Shown here: piece after piece, positions 27,869 through 36,517 of the stretch
Layout of the letters: the number at the start of each line of letters is the position of its first letter
Position numbering within the stretch: the stretch's first letter is position 1
Source: CBDCYS01 sp965226245
GTDB lineage: Bacteria > Acidobacteriota > Terriglobia > Bryobacterales > UBA6623
Direction: 5' to 3'
NCBI GenBank assembly: GCA_965226245.1
Contig: CBDDCL010000015.1
Location: 682,001 to 746,000, forward strand
DNA: 64,000 bases
Translations under genes and position numbers: made by a program
The notes under the pieces: model-generated
What the model was told of the DNA's origin: nothing
Database searches by the model: none
The model's input: the letters and a program-made list of their open reading frames with translations, nothing else

Positions 27869-29176
27869 GGCAACTGCTCAAAGTGATTTTCAGCGGCCGC
27901 CGTAAGAGCGGCCCATTCGATCTCGAAGCCGTCGAGACGGCCACTCGCGGCGCGATGCATCGCGCCGGAGCGGCTGTGTTGAGCGAGTTACTGTCCTGCT
28001 CGGAGGCGGCGCCCCGCCAGCAGCCCTGCGCCTGCGGCCAACAAGCTTGCTATCACGACACCCGCCCCAAACAACTCACCACCGTGCTGGGAGAGGTCCG
28101 CTTTGAACGAGCCTACTTCGTCTGCCCCCATTGCCGCCGGGGACAGTGCCCGCGCGACGCCGAACTCGACGTGGTCCGCAGCGCCTGCTCGCCGGGCGTG
28201 CGTCGCATGATGGCGCTGGTGGGCAGCGAAACTTCCTTCGAGCAAGGCCGCGAACAGCTCGAGGTCTTGGCCGGTCTCGACGTCACCGCCAAGGCCGTCG
28301 AGCGGCAAGCCGAAGCTCTGGGCGCCGACATCGGCGCTCGGGAACAGCTGGAGATCCAGCGCGCCAAGCAACTCGAACTGCCCCAGGTCTGCGCCCCTGT
28401 CGTGCCCGTTCTCTACATCGAGATGGACGGCACGGGCGTGCCGGTTGTGGCAGCCGAGACCACCGGCCGCGTCGGCAAAACGGCGGGCCAGCCGGCTCGT
28501 ACCCGCGAGGTCAAGCTGGGCTGCGTCTTTACGCAAACCAGCAGCGACGAACAAGGCCGGCCGCTGCGCGACGAGAATTCGACCAGCTACACCGCCGCCA
28601 TCGAAGGGGCCGAGAAGTTCGGCCTGCGGCTCTACACCGAAGCTTGGCGGCGGGGCTGGAGCCGGGCGAAGAAGAAGGTCGTGATCGGCGACGGCGCCGT
28701 GTGGATCACTTGGCCCACCAGCACTTTCCCGGCGCGGTTCAGATCGTCGATCTCTACCATGCGCGGCAGCATCTGTGGGAGCTTTCCGCGAAGCTGTTCC
28801 CCAACGATGAGCGGGGCCGCAAACGCTGCACCGCGCGGCTGTTGAACAAGCTCGATCAGGGCAAGATCGTGGCGTTGGGGAAAGCCCTGCGCGAGTTTCG
28901 CCGCCGAGCGAAGATCTGGCTCGCCTGCTTTCGAGGGAAACAGCCTACTTCGAGCACAATGCGGAGCGGATGTGTTATCCCTCCTTCCGCGAGCAAGGTC
29001 TGTTTGTCGGCTCGGGCGTCGTCGAGGCTGGATGCAAGACTGTCATCGGCGCCCGGCTGAAACGCTCGGGCATGTTCTGGACCGTGCGTGGCGCTAACAC
29101 CATCATCGCTCTGCGCTGCTGCCGCATGAGCGGAAACTTCGAGGACTACTGGGAGCTTCGATCAACCGCTGCCTGA
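27822..29176 (+). pseudogene. ISKra4-family transposase with frameshifts
   Basis: Recognisable blocks: KTAETIQQEVAQEVRQLLKV, LGEVRFERAYFVCPHCRRGQ, SPGVRRMMALVGSETSFEQG, YIEMDGTGVPVV, KKVVIGDGAVWI, then in a second frame FPGAVQIVDLYHARQHLWEL, and in a third MCYPSFREQGLFVGSGVVEA and SGMFWTVRGANTI. Frame changes lie near 28710 (a lost A in ATCA-CTTGG) and near 28945. Catalytic-core Asp and Glu regions are present but split, so the gene is dead. Confidence 0.82.
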
Positions 29177-29270
29177 TCTCCCACATTTATGTCGCGCACC
29201 CCTTCGAAACAGACCACTGTCAATGGCCTGGCCTTGTGGCTATCCACCGGCTATTCGATCGATCGGCTGC

Positions 29271-29999
29271 CTATCCACCGCCGCCGTCTCCCGCGAATCG
29301 GTTCAAAGCCTCTTCGGCATAGAGCGCGCCGGCCGGCGACTCTGCGTGTTTGAAGAACAGAAAGATCGTCTTTCCTTCCGATAGCAAGCCTTCGGCCTTT
29401 TCCCAAATAGCTGCGCGGTCCTCGGGAGTATAGTCCGCTTTTCGGAGGCGGAAGTAAACAAAGTCCGCTGTGATCACGTCGGGAGGCTCGATTTTTTCTG
29501 ACTCCGCCAGGCAGTAGCAGATCTTGCGCTTCTCGAGAATCTGATAAACCGAATCATCATGCCACGACTTGTGCCGAAACTCGAAGGCGTACCGCAAGTC
29601 GTCCGGCAGCCCGGCGGCAAACTCCGCCAGCAATTCCACGTCTCGCTGGAGATGCGGAGGAAGCTGGAAGAGCACAACGCCCAGCCGTTTGGTCACGCGC
29701 AAAGGATCAATCGAGCGCAAGAAGAAATCGGTCATCTCCTGGGCATTCTTCAGGCGAAGGATGTGGGTGATTTTCATGTGGGCCTTGAGGCAGAAGCAAA
29801 ACCCCTCCGGCGTCGTGTTCACCCAGTTCTCGACCGTCGCCGCCGACGGGGTGCGGCGAAAAGTGTAGTTGATCTCGACCGCATTGAGACGCGTTGCATA
29901 GTGCTCCAGAAACTTCTTTTGCGCAACCTTCGCGGGATAAAAGCCGGGTTTCCAGCTCGGGTAAGCGAAGCCGGACGTTCCTGCATAGAGTTCAGCCAT
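29271..29999 (-). CDS. DUF72 domain-containing protein
   Basis: 242 residues of the DUF72 (YecE-like) TIM-barrel family: starts AELYAGTSGFAYPSWKPGFY, then NAVEINYTFRRTPS, FCFCLKAHMKITH, GVVLFQLPPHL, YAFEFRHKSW and a terminal FLFFKHAESPAGA. The biochemical role of the family is unsettled. The ATG at 29999 has GGAGG eight bases upstream; in-frame codons up to 30107 have none. The protein ends in a run of glycines. Confidence 0.88.
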   Translation of the reverse strand: MAELYAGTSGFAYPSWKPGFYPAKVAQKKFLEHYATRLNAVEINYTFRRTPSAATVENWVNTTPEGFCFCLKAHMKITHILRLKNAQEMTDFFLRSIDPLRVTKRLGVVLFQLPPHLQRDVELLAEFAAGLPDDLRYAFEFRHKSWHDDSVYQILEKRKICYCLAESEKIEPPDVITADFVYFRLRKADYTPEDRAAIWEKAEGLLSEGKTIFLFFKHAESPAGALYAEEALNRFAGDGGGG

Positions 30000-30166
30000 C
30001 GATTCCTCCATTCGCGTGAAGATCTGGAAGCGCCCGCAAGGCCGCTCCGTTAGGGCGTGTGATGCGGACTGTGCCGAGCGCCCCCCAAGCAAGTCCCAAG
30101 GAATCAATGTCTTTCGGTGGGTTGAATCCTTCGCCCCGCGAAAGACAGAACTCGGAGCGCCGAAGC

Positions 30167-30754
30167 TTACTCTTCTTCGACCCGGCGGATCGATTCCACG
30201 AACACCGGCAGGATCGGGACGTCATCCATGGAGCCGCGCCGGCTGGTCTGCACCCGCGAGATGCGGTCGACGACTTCCATACCCTCGATCACTTGGCCGA
30301 AGACCGTATAGCCGAAGCTGAAAGCCTTTCGGTCGAGCCGGTCATTGTTTTTCACATTGATAAAAAACTGCGACGTGGCGCTGTTCTGATTGTCGTTGCG
30401 GGCCATCGCGACCGTTCCCCGCGCGTTGGGAAGACTGCTCTTCGACTCGATCTTCACCGCTGCGTGAACCGGCTTCATTTCGAGTTCAGGGGTGAACCCG
30501 CCTCCTTGGACCACGAAATTTCGGATCACACGGTGAAAAATCGTGTCATCGAAAAACCTTTCGTCAACGTAGCGCAGAAAATTTTCGACTGTTAGCGGCG
30601 CCTGATCCGCAAAGAGTTCGATCTTGATCTCACCCTTGGCCGTCTTGATCAGGACTTGAGGCCGTTTCTCAGCGGCCGCCCGCACCTGCAACGCAGGGAC
30701 GGCGCCTGCCGCCACGGCAGTCGCGATCAACAATCGCGCAACAGCTTTTCTCAC
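30167..30754 (-). CDS. secreted cyclophilin-type peptidyl-prolyl isomerase
   Basis: 195 residues. An N-terminal signal peptide (VARLLIATAVAAGAVPALQV) is followed by a cyclophilin domain: TVENFLRYVDERFFDDTIFH, FHRVIRNFVVQGGG (catalytic Arg region), SATSQFFINVKNN and FSFGYTVFGQVIEGMEVVD. It would assist proline isomerisation in the periplasm. The GTG at 30754 has GGAG upstream; the longer frame to 30874 overlaps hairpin repeats and is not used. A second, lipoprotein cyclophilin lies at 51259. Confidence 0.88.
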   Translation of the reverse strand: MRKAVARLLIATAVAAGAVPALQVRAAAEKRPQVLIKTAKGEIKIELFADQAPLTVENFLRYVDERFFDDTIFHRVIRNFVVQGGGFTPELEMKPVHAAVKIESKSSLPNARGTVAMARNDNQNSATSQFFINVKNNDRLDRKAFSFGYTVFGQVIEGMEVVDRISRVQTSRRGSMDDVPILPVFVESIRRVEEE

Positions 30755-30789
30755 GGCTCCGAGATCCTTAGTGTACTTGTTCGGGGCCG

Positions 30790-30998
30790 CCAGCCGCCTT
30801 TGGCGGCTGGGACAAGCAGGAGTGCTTGTCTCTACGGTTCTTCGCCGACCGCCCACGAGCCGCAGAGCGACCACTGAGTGAGCAGGTTTGAGAGGATTTC
30901 AGAAAATTCGCGCTTTTTGGCTGTCTGGACACACTTCCCCTTCACTCGAATTGGGGAGCGCCAGTGTGGCGCGCGGTGTCCGGCGTCGCAGGCCGGAC
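30790..30998. repeat. cluster of four perfect intergenic hairpins
   Basis: CCAGCCGCC-TTT-GGCGGCTGG (30790-30810), GACAAGCA-GGAG-TGCTTGTC (30811-30830), GCGCCA-GTG-TGGCGC (30958-30972) and GTCCGGC-N7-GCCGGAC (30978-30998). The first two are directly adjacent. All lie upstream of the cyclophilin gene in non-coding DNA. Confidence 0.75.
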
Positions 30999-32175
30999 GA
31001 ACCGACGAATCGTTTGCGGCAAGCGTGAACGTTCGCGCCGCAATCGAAAAAAAGGCGAGTTCGGTGACCCGCCCTTGCCTTCTCCTATTGAGAGAGCCCT
31101 CTTCCTTCCATCGCGCCGACCACAGTCTCCTCCCCCAACGGAAGCCACAAGGAGGAGACTTGCAAACGGTCCTTCAGCGGTGAGAAAAGCGGGACAGTCT
31201 GCTTCGCGCCCCAGCCAGTCCCTCAGAATCGGAGGGGCGGCGATTGGTGCTCAGAACAGTCCCATTGTTTCGCCAGAAAGCCGTTCGCGGGGATCACCCC
31301 CAGGCGGAGAGCAACTCGCACTGTCCCGGCCGGGAAACGGTCGTGTTGGTCCGGTGGACATTCCTGCCGGTCACTGATTTCATTGTACGGGGTGTGTCAA
31401 GCCAGGCCGGAAAGTGTCGGGGCCGGCGTGGAGAAAGGCGGCCCGCCGTGGACCCACCCCAAACCGCGCTCGGCCGCCATGGGCGACCGAGTCTAGAGTT
31501 TCTACATTCTGAAGATGACTTGGACAACGCACCTCTGCCCGCCACGGCAACCCTGCATTATGCTTGGCAAACCGGCACGCCCGGGATGTCAGTGGCCACG
31601 GCCTGGCGAAGTGATGGAAACACAGAGGTTGCCGGTTGAGGTATAAATTTTCTTTACAAAATGTCCGGAAATGGCAGAGAATGGCAGAGAATGGCACGAT
31701 CTGGGCCATTTTCAACGCCTCGTCATGGTGTCAACCGATAATGTATTTGTTTTCAGTGACTCGGGTTGCAGCCGGCGGCCGGACCGTGTCAGGTTCCCTA
31801 GCAAAGCGACAGGTTTTCTTGCGGATTTGAGGTATTCTTGTCGCTCGCCGCAGCCAGCGGATTGGCGGCAACTCGGGTGGACGGCCATGCTAGCTAAGAC
31901 ATGTCGCCAGGAATGGCGACACAACACGTCTGGAGACGCGCGCCACATCAGCTTGTCGCCACCTTGCTTGTTTCCAGCTTGCCTGTTTCCACTTTTGCCT
32001 CGCGGGCCGGTCCGCTACTAGAGACCGTTCTCATTGTAGCGGGCGGGGTCCGTTTGTTGGCTCGCGGGGCGGGATGAGTGGGCTCTAAGTGCTTGAAAAA
32101 ACAGGACCGCAGGAATATTTTGATTATTGGTTATCGGAAGCAGCGTTTTGGGGCTGGAAGCCAGAGCGGGACGAA
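30999..32175. other. long gene-free region
   Basis: Nearly 1.2 kb with no convincing gene: open frames on both strands lack ribosome sites and family similarity. Minor features are three copies of a 10-base unit AATGGCAGAG (about 31669-31695) and a short repeat of CTTGCNTGTTTCCA (about 31967-31990). It may be decayed DNA or host untranscribed repeats. Confidence 0.5.
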
Positions 32176-32334
32176 AGCCCGTTGAAACGGGCTGAGGAAC
32201 GAGGTCAGAAGAGGCTTGTGAACCGGCCCTAAAAGGGCCGGCCTCAAGGAAACCAAGCCACGTGAACGTGGCTCATGCCGGCAGGCGGCAGGCCCCCGAA
32301 ATGCTGAGACCTCAAGGCCCGTACTGACGGGCCT
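32176..32334. repeat. multi-hairpin intergenic repeat, copy B
   Basis: AGCCCGT-TGAA-ACGGGCT (32176-32193), CCGGCCCT-AAA-AGGGCCGG (32223-32241, perfect here), AGCCACG-TGAA-CGTGGCT (32256-32273) and AGGCCCGT-ACTG-ACGGGCCT (32315-32334). The first three repeat copy A at 13988-14086 in order and orientation, with differing spacers. Confidence 0.85.
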
Positions 32335-32441
32335 CTCAGGCACTTCGCCTCGCGTGCGAAGAGGACCTAAACAAAGCGGGCAGGCGCTTTTGGGAAGCAG
32401 GGGAAACTGCGTCAGGGTCTCAAACGCCGGGGAAAAGCACG

Positions 32442-33536
32442 CTAGTCTGCCGCGGAATAGGAGTCCGCTCCCGCGTCGCCGTGCGCGAAAAGCTGATAGT
32501 GCGACGCCAGCACGTCGAACCCGAAATCGTTCTCGTAGTCGCGCCAGACGGTGTGACTATGGTTGTTTTTGTTCTGCGTGTTGTCGTACTCAACCAGAAA
32601 GGTCGGCCCTTGCACGCGATAGTAGTCACCAGCACCCGGTTCGATACCACCTGCCCAAGCGAAAAACACTTTGTCCAGCGGGGCGTCGCGGACGGCTTTG
32701 CGGCGAGCGCTGGCGATCTGTGAAGGCATATTATTGGCGTACTCGTCGACCAGGGCCAGCAGCGTTTCGACTTGTTTCGCTGTCATTTTGGAAGCGGCCA
32801 GACCCTGCGGCGCGCCCTCGATCTTGGCTCTGGTATCGGCGTGCGTGAGGATGTCCCTTGGCGCGGTATCGGCGATCAGGGCTTGCTTTCGCTGCGCGGA
32901 ATCGAGAGCTTTCATGAGCCCGCGAGCGAGGTCTTCTTCCGCCGGCAAAGCACGCAGCCCGGCCCGAGGCCCCTGGTTCACCTTATGCGGGTTGGCGCCA
33001 AAGAACGTCGGGGTCGATGAGACCAAGTTCCCGTTTCGGAAGGTGAAATGCAGCGAGAGGTGATGTCCCTCGACCCGCCAGGCCCAATTGCCGCTCGGCG
33101 AGGGTTTCCCGTAAACCGAAAAGTAGTATTTGTTGGGATCTCGTCTGCCCTCCGTGTCCTTTTCCTTGACGCGCAGGACGTCTTCGAGGCTCATGACGGT
33201 GAGAGCCTTGACGAATCCGGTCCGGCTCAAGCCCGTGCTGAGCAGAGCCTGCGCCAGTTTCTGCTGATGCGAGCCCATCTTGTTGAAGTTCAGGCCGGGC
33301 CGGCCGAAGCCATACGTATCCTTGAAGTTGCTGTCCGGAACAAAATGCCACTTGGTCCGGTGTTCCGCGTTGAAGCCGGCCGAGGCGGTAGCGCTTTGTT
33401 CCGCCGTCAGCGAACTGAGGAAGTTATTAGCGGTCTCGATCATCGCGCTTTCGGTCTGAGAGACGTGGTGTGCCGCCGTTAGCGCCACGGCGCAAAGCAG
33501 CAATGCAATCGTTCGAATTTTTCCGTGTCGAGTCAT
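32442..33536 (-). CDS. DUF3500 domain-containing secreted protein
   Basis: 364 residues. A short hydrophobic N-terminus (TIALLLCAVALTAAHH) looks like a signal peptide. The DUF3500 family is recognised from FNAEHRTKWHFVPDSN, LSRTGFVKALTVMSLEDVL, YYFSVYGKPSPSGNWAWRVE, GHHLSLHFTFRNG and a terminal HSHTVWRDYENDFG with several His/Asp that could bind metal. Function unknown. The ATG at 33536 with GGAGG upstream is preferred to an upstream codon at 33563. Transcribed divergently from the DUF1592 gene. Confidence 0.85.
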   Translation of the reverse strand: MTRHGKIRTIALLLCAVALTAAHHVSQTESAMIETANNFLSSLTAEQSATASAGFNAEHRTKWHFVPDSNFKDTYGFGRPGLNFNKMGSHQQKLAQALLSTGLSRTGFVKALTVMSLEDVLRVKEKDTEGRRDPNKYYFSVYGKPSPSGNWAWRVEGHHLSLHFTFRNGNLVSSTPTFFGANPHKVNQGPRAGLRALPAEEDLARGLMKALDSAQRKQALIADTAPRDILTHADTRAKIEGAPQGLAASKMTAKQVETLLALVDEYANNMPSQIASARRKAVRDAPLDKVFFAWAGGIEPGAGDYYRVQGPTFLVEYDNTQNKNNHSHTVWRDYENDFGFDVLASHYQLFAHGDAGADSYSAAD

Positions 33537-33563
33537 AGGGGCCTCCGTGAAGCTTCCCGGCAA

Positions 33564-33891
33564 TTATAGCTGACTGCGCCGGCAAACGACAAAAATCTCG
33601 CGGTCAAATGCCGCCGCCCTGTGGAGATGGTCCGCGGCCATCGTGATGCGGCCGCTGATGCCCCGGCTGAGCTGCCTGCATTTTCCAATCCAAGGAGCCA
33701 TAGCTTCCTAGCGCGGACGAGCCGCAACCAAAGAGGGGAGTGTGGCCGGCGCCGGATGAGGAGCGTCGAAGCGGCTAACCCCTCCCTCACGGTCGGGGCT
33801 CCGAATCTGGCCCCCGAATTTTCTGCCACGTTTGGCGCGAATTTCATGATGCAGGTACCATAGAACTTCCTATGGTATTCTGACAACACGT
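33564..33891. other. divergent intergenic region with repeat remnant
   Basis: 328 bases between divergent genes. A 19-base stretch GCATTTTCCAATCCAAGGA (about 33678-33696) is identical to bases 14169-14187 at the left end of the integrase-type IS, suggesting that IS inserted into a copy of this repeat. GCTAACCCCT also occurs in both places. Confidence 0.5.
33856..33877. promoter_or_regulatory. perfect inverted repeat upstream of the DUF1592 gene
   Basis: TACCATAG-AACTTC-CTATGGTA, ending 14 bases before the start at 33892. Its position fits an operator or a 5'-leader hairpin that hides the start region. No regulator gene is adjacent. Confidence 0.5.
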
Positions 33892-36492
33892 GTGGAAGCA
33901 GTGTGTCCAAAACCGCGATACTTAGCCCTGTGTTGCGCCCTTCTGGCGCCGGCCGCTTCAGTCGGAGCCCCGACCTTTGAAGCTGACGTCCAGCCTTTTC
34001 TCGAGAGGCACTGCGTCCTCTGCCATAACGCCCAAGTAAAGACAGCGGACCTGGTGCTCGACAGCTACGGAAACGGCGAAGCGGCGGCTGGGGATTCCGA
34101 TGTTTGGCAGCGTGTCAAACGGATGCTCGGCGGCGGCAGGATGCCTCCCGCCGGCCGCCCTCGTCCCCCGCGCCAAGACGTCGCGAACGTGCTCGATTGG
34201 ATCGCCGCGAACACTCCCGAGGAAGCGATCCAACCCGATCCCGGCCGCGTGACCGCGCGCCGCCTGAATCGCGCCGAGTACAACAACACCGTGCGCGATC
34301 TTCTTGGCATCGATTTCCGGCCTGCTGACGATTTCCCTGTCGACGACAGCGGCTATGGGTTCGACAACATCGGCGATGTTTTGTCCATCTCGCCGATGCT
34401 GATGGAAAAATATATGGCCGCGGCGGAGATGATCAGCCGCCGTGCCATCATGACCGATCGAGCGGTCAACCCAACGCTGGCCCGCTACAGTGCTCCAAGA
34501 TCGGCAGGCGAGCGCCGCCAGATCGGCTCTGCCGCGCGGCTGCCCTACTCTCCCGAGGGCAGATTGACCGTACGGCATGTTTTTCCCGCGGCGGGCGAAT
34601 ATGAATTGGAATTGCGGTTCGTCGATCGCCGCCGCATCCCCCCGCGGCGCCCCGAGTGGACCCATCGAGTTCCGGAAATCATCGAAAAGGTCTCGGGGCT
34701 TGGCCAGGAAATCATTGACCGGGAAACAGCTCAGGAGGAATTGGGAATCCTTCCTGAGGACTCCTCTCGCTTCATGCGGAGATTCGACGCTCGCAAGCAA
34801 GATGAGACCTACGTCGTCGAGCGCGAAAAGCTGCTGACGGGGCTGGGCGAGTACGAGATATGGCTGAAGGAGAATCCGCCGCCCCCGGCTCCGCCGCCCC
34901 CGCCGACTCTCGAGGTCATCTTCAACCTGGACGGTGAGCGCTTGATCACCCACCTCGCCACCGATGACGAGGAGTACGAACGCCCTGAAGCGATCCGAGT
35001 TCGGGTCGAAGCCGGCAAAAGGGAGTTGCACGGCGAGATTCTCAGTCCGGAAGGCAAACGGTGGGACCCCAACGCACTGGATTGGGCCGAATACCGCGGG
35101 CCGACTACGCTCCCAGCCAAGCGGATGGTCTTCGTTGACTACGTGGAGGTGAAAGGCCCTTACAACGCCGACCCCGCGCCCTTGCCGGCGAGCCATCGGC
35201 GGATTATGGTTTGCGAGCCCAAGGGGAGCGGTTTCGACAGCGAGTGCACACGGAAAATCGTCGCCCGTCTGCTGAGACTTGCTTTTCGCCGCCCGGTCTC
35301 CAGCAACGAAGCCGGCAATTACGTCCGCTTTGCGAGAAAAGCAGTCAAAGACGGCGCGAGCTTCGAACGCGGCATCCAAGTCGCGCTGAAAGCAATTCTG
35401 GTTTCACCGCGCTTCCTGTTTCGCATCGAGCGCAACCCGCACCCGGCCGGCCCCGGCCTAAGCCATCCGATCGGCGACTTCGAACTTGCTTCACGGCTTT
35501 CCTATTTCCTTTGGAGCAGCATGCCCGACGAGGAGTTGCTTGCCGCGGCAGAGGGCGGCGGCCTGCGCACCGCGGAGGGGCGAAAAACGCAAGTGATGCG
35601 CATGGTTCGGGACGAAAAGTTCAACGCCCTGATCGAGAACTTCGCCGGGCAGTGGCTGGAGCTGCGGAATATCTCTCTGGCGAAACCCGATCCGGAAACC
35701 TTCCCGGAATTCGATGAAGACCTGCGGGAAGCGATGGTCGGCGAGACGGAACAGTTCTTTGCAAACATCGTGCGGGAAGACCGCGGTGTCCTGGAATTTC
35801 TGAAAGCCGACTACACTTTCGTGAACGAGCGGCTGGCCAAACACTACGGGATTGAAGGCGTCCACGGTCCTGAATTCCGCAAGGTGACTGTGCCGGGGGG
35901 ACGGCGCGGTGGCGTTCTGACGCAAGCGAGCGTGCTGACGGTGTCGTCTTATCCTACGCGGACGTCGCCGGTGCTGCGCGGTCTTTGGGTGCTCGACAAC
36001 TTGCTGGGAGACCGGCCACCGGACCCGCCCGCCAACGTTCCCAAACTCGACGAGCAGACGGTCGGCAAGGCGGCGTCGCTGCGGCAAGAGCTTGAAAAAC
36101 ATCGCGCGGATCCGAGTTGCGCGGTCTGCCACGACAGCATGGACCCTCTCGGATTCGGCCTCGAGAACTACAACGCCATCGGCGCCTGGAGAACGGCCGA
36201 CGGGAATTTCCCCATTGACGCCTCGGGGGAGCTGCCCGGCGGTATTCGTTTCAACGGCCCGGCTGAGCTGAAAGCGGTTCTCTATGACCGTGGGGACCAG
36301 TTCGCGCGAAACCTGGCCGAAAAGATGCTGACCTACGCGCTGGGGAGGGGTCTAGAGCGCTATGATGAACCTGTAATCGAAAAGATTCGTAACGGCATGT
36401 CCGAAGACGCGTATAGCTTTTCCAGCCTGCTGCTGGGAATCGTCGAAAGCGTGCCGTTTCGGATGCGGCGCGCGGAAGGAGCCGCGAGGTGA
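33892..36492 (+). CDS. DUF1592-family secreted c-type cytochrome-like protein
   Basis: 866 residues with a signal peptide. Domain order: cytochrome-c-like PSCyt region with CVLCH (residues ~42-46); DUF1587 (RLNRAEYNNTVRDLLGID, DDSGYGFDNIGDVL); DUF1595 (LLRLAFRRPVS); DUF1592 (ELASRLSYFLWSSMPDEEL, NFAGQWLELRN); DUF1588 (RGGVLTQASVLTVSS, SCAVCHDSMDPLGFGLENY with a second CxxCH); DUF1585 (LAEKMLTYALGRGLERYD). Such proteins are abundant in Planctomycetes and Solibacter-type Acidobacteriota; function unproven, thought to be redox or polymer-degrading. GTG start; the DUF1552 gene follows 25 bases later. Confidence 0.9.
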   Translation: MEAVCPKPRYLALCCALLAPAASVGAPTFEADVQPFLERHCVLCHNAQVKTADLVLDSYGNGEAAAGDSDVWQRVKRMLGGGRMPPAGRPRPPRQDVANVLDWIAANTPEEAIQPDPGRVTARRLNRAEYNNTVRDLLGIDFRPADDFPVDDSGYGFDNIGDVLSISPMLMEKYMAAAEMISRRAIMTDRAVNPTLARYSAPRSAGERRQIGSAARLPYSPEGRLTVRHVFPAAGEYELELRFVDRRRIPPRRPEWTHRVPEIIEKVSGLGQEIIDRETAQEELGILPEDSSRFMRRFDARKQDETYVVEREKLLTGLGEYEIWLKENPPPPAPPPPPTLEVIFNLDGERLITHLATDDEEYERPEAIRVRVEAGKRELHGEILSPEGKRWDPNALDWAEYRGPTTLPAKRMVFVDYVEVKGPYNADPAPLPASHRRIMVCEPKGSGFDSECTRKIVARLLRLAFRRPVSSNEAGNYVRFARKAVKDGASFERGIQVALKAILVSPRFLFRIERNPHPAGPGLSHPIGDFELASRLSYFLWSSMPDEELLAAAEGGGLRTAEGRKTQVMRMVRDEKFNALIENFAGQWLELRNISLAKPDPETFPEFDEDLREAMVGETEQFFANIVREDRGVLEFLKADYTFVNERLAKHYGIEGVHGPEFRKVTVPGGRRGGVLTQASVLTVSSYPTRTSPVLRGLWVLDNLLGDRPPDPPANVPKLDEQTVGKAASLRQELEKHRADPSCAVCHDSMDPLGFGLENYNAIGAWRTADGNFPIDASGELPGGIRFNGPAELKAVLYDRGDQFARNLAEKMLTYALGRGLERYDEPVIEKIRNGMSEDAYSFSSLLLGIVESVPFRMRRAEGAAR

Positions 36493-36517
36493 AGTTATCG
36501 TTGGAGGGAAGTGAGTC

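Larger units (their letters stand above)
27481..29216 (+). mobile_element. decayed ISKra4-family insertion sequence
   Basis: Contains a small zinc-ribbon-like leader ORF and an ISKra4-type transposase, both frameshifted. Terminal inverted repeats were not identified, so the ends given are the limits of recognisable coding similarity (the last recognisable codons, SHIYVAHP-like, lie near 29190-29215). Confidence 0.65.

Noticed and set aside
31669..31695. Start of a CRISPR-like array (three AATGGCAGAG units).
   Set aside because: Units are contiguous and only 10 bases long without spacers; no cas genes are present.
30999..32175. Several overlapping open frames of 70-137 codons.
   Set aside because: They lack ribosome sites and family signatures, occur on both strands at once and are Arg/Pro/Ser-rich as expected of random GC-rich frames.
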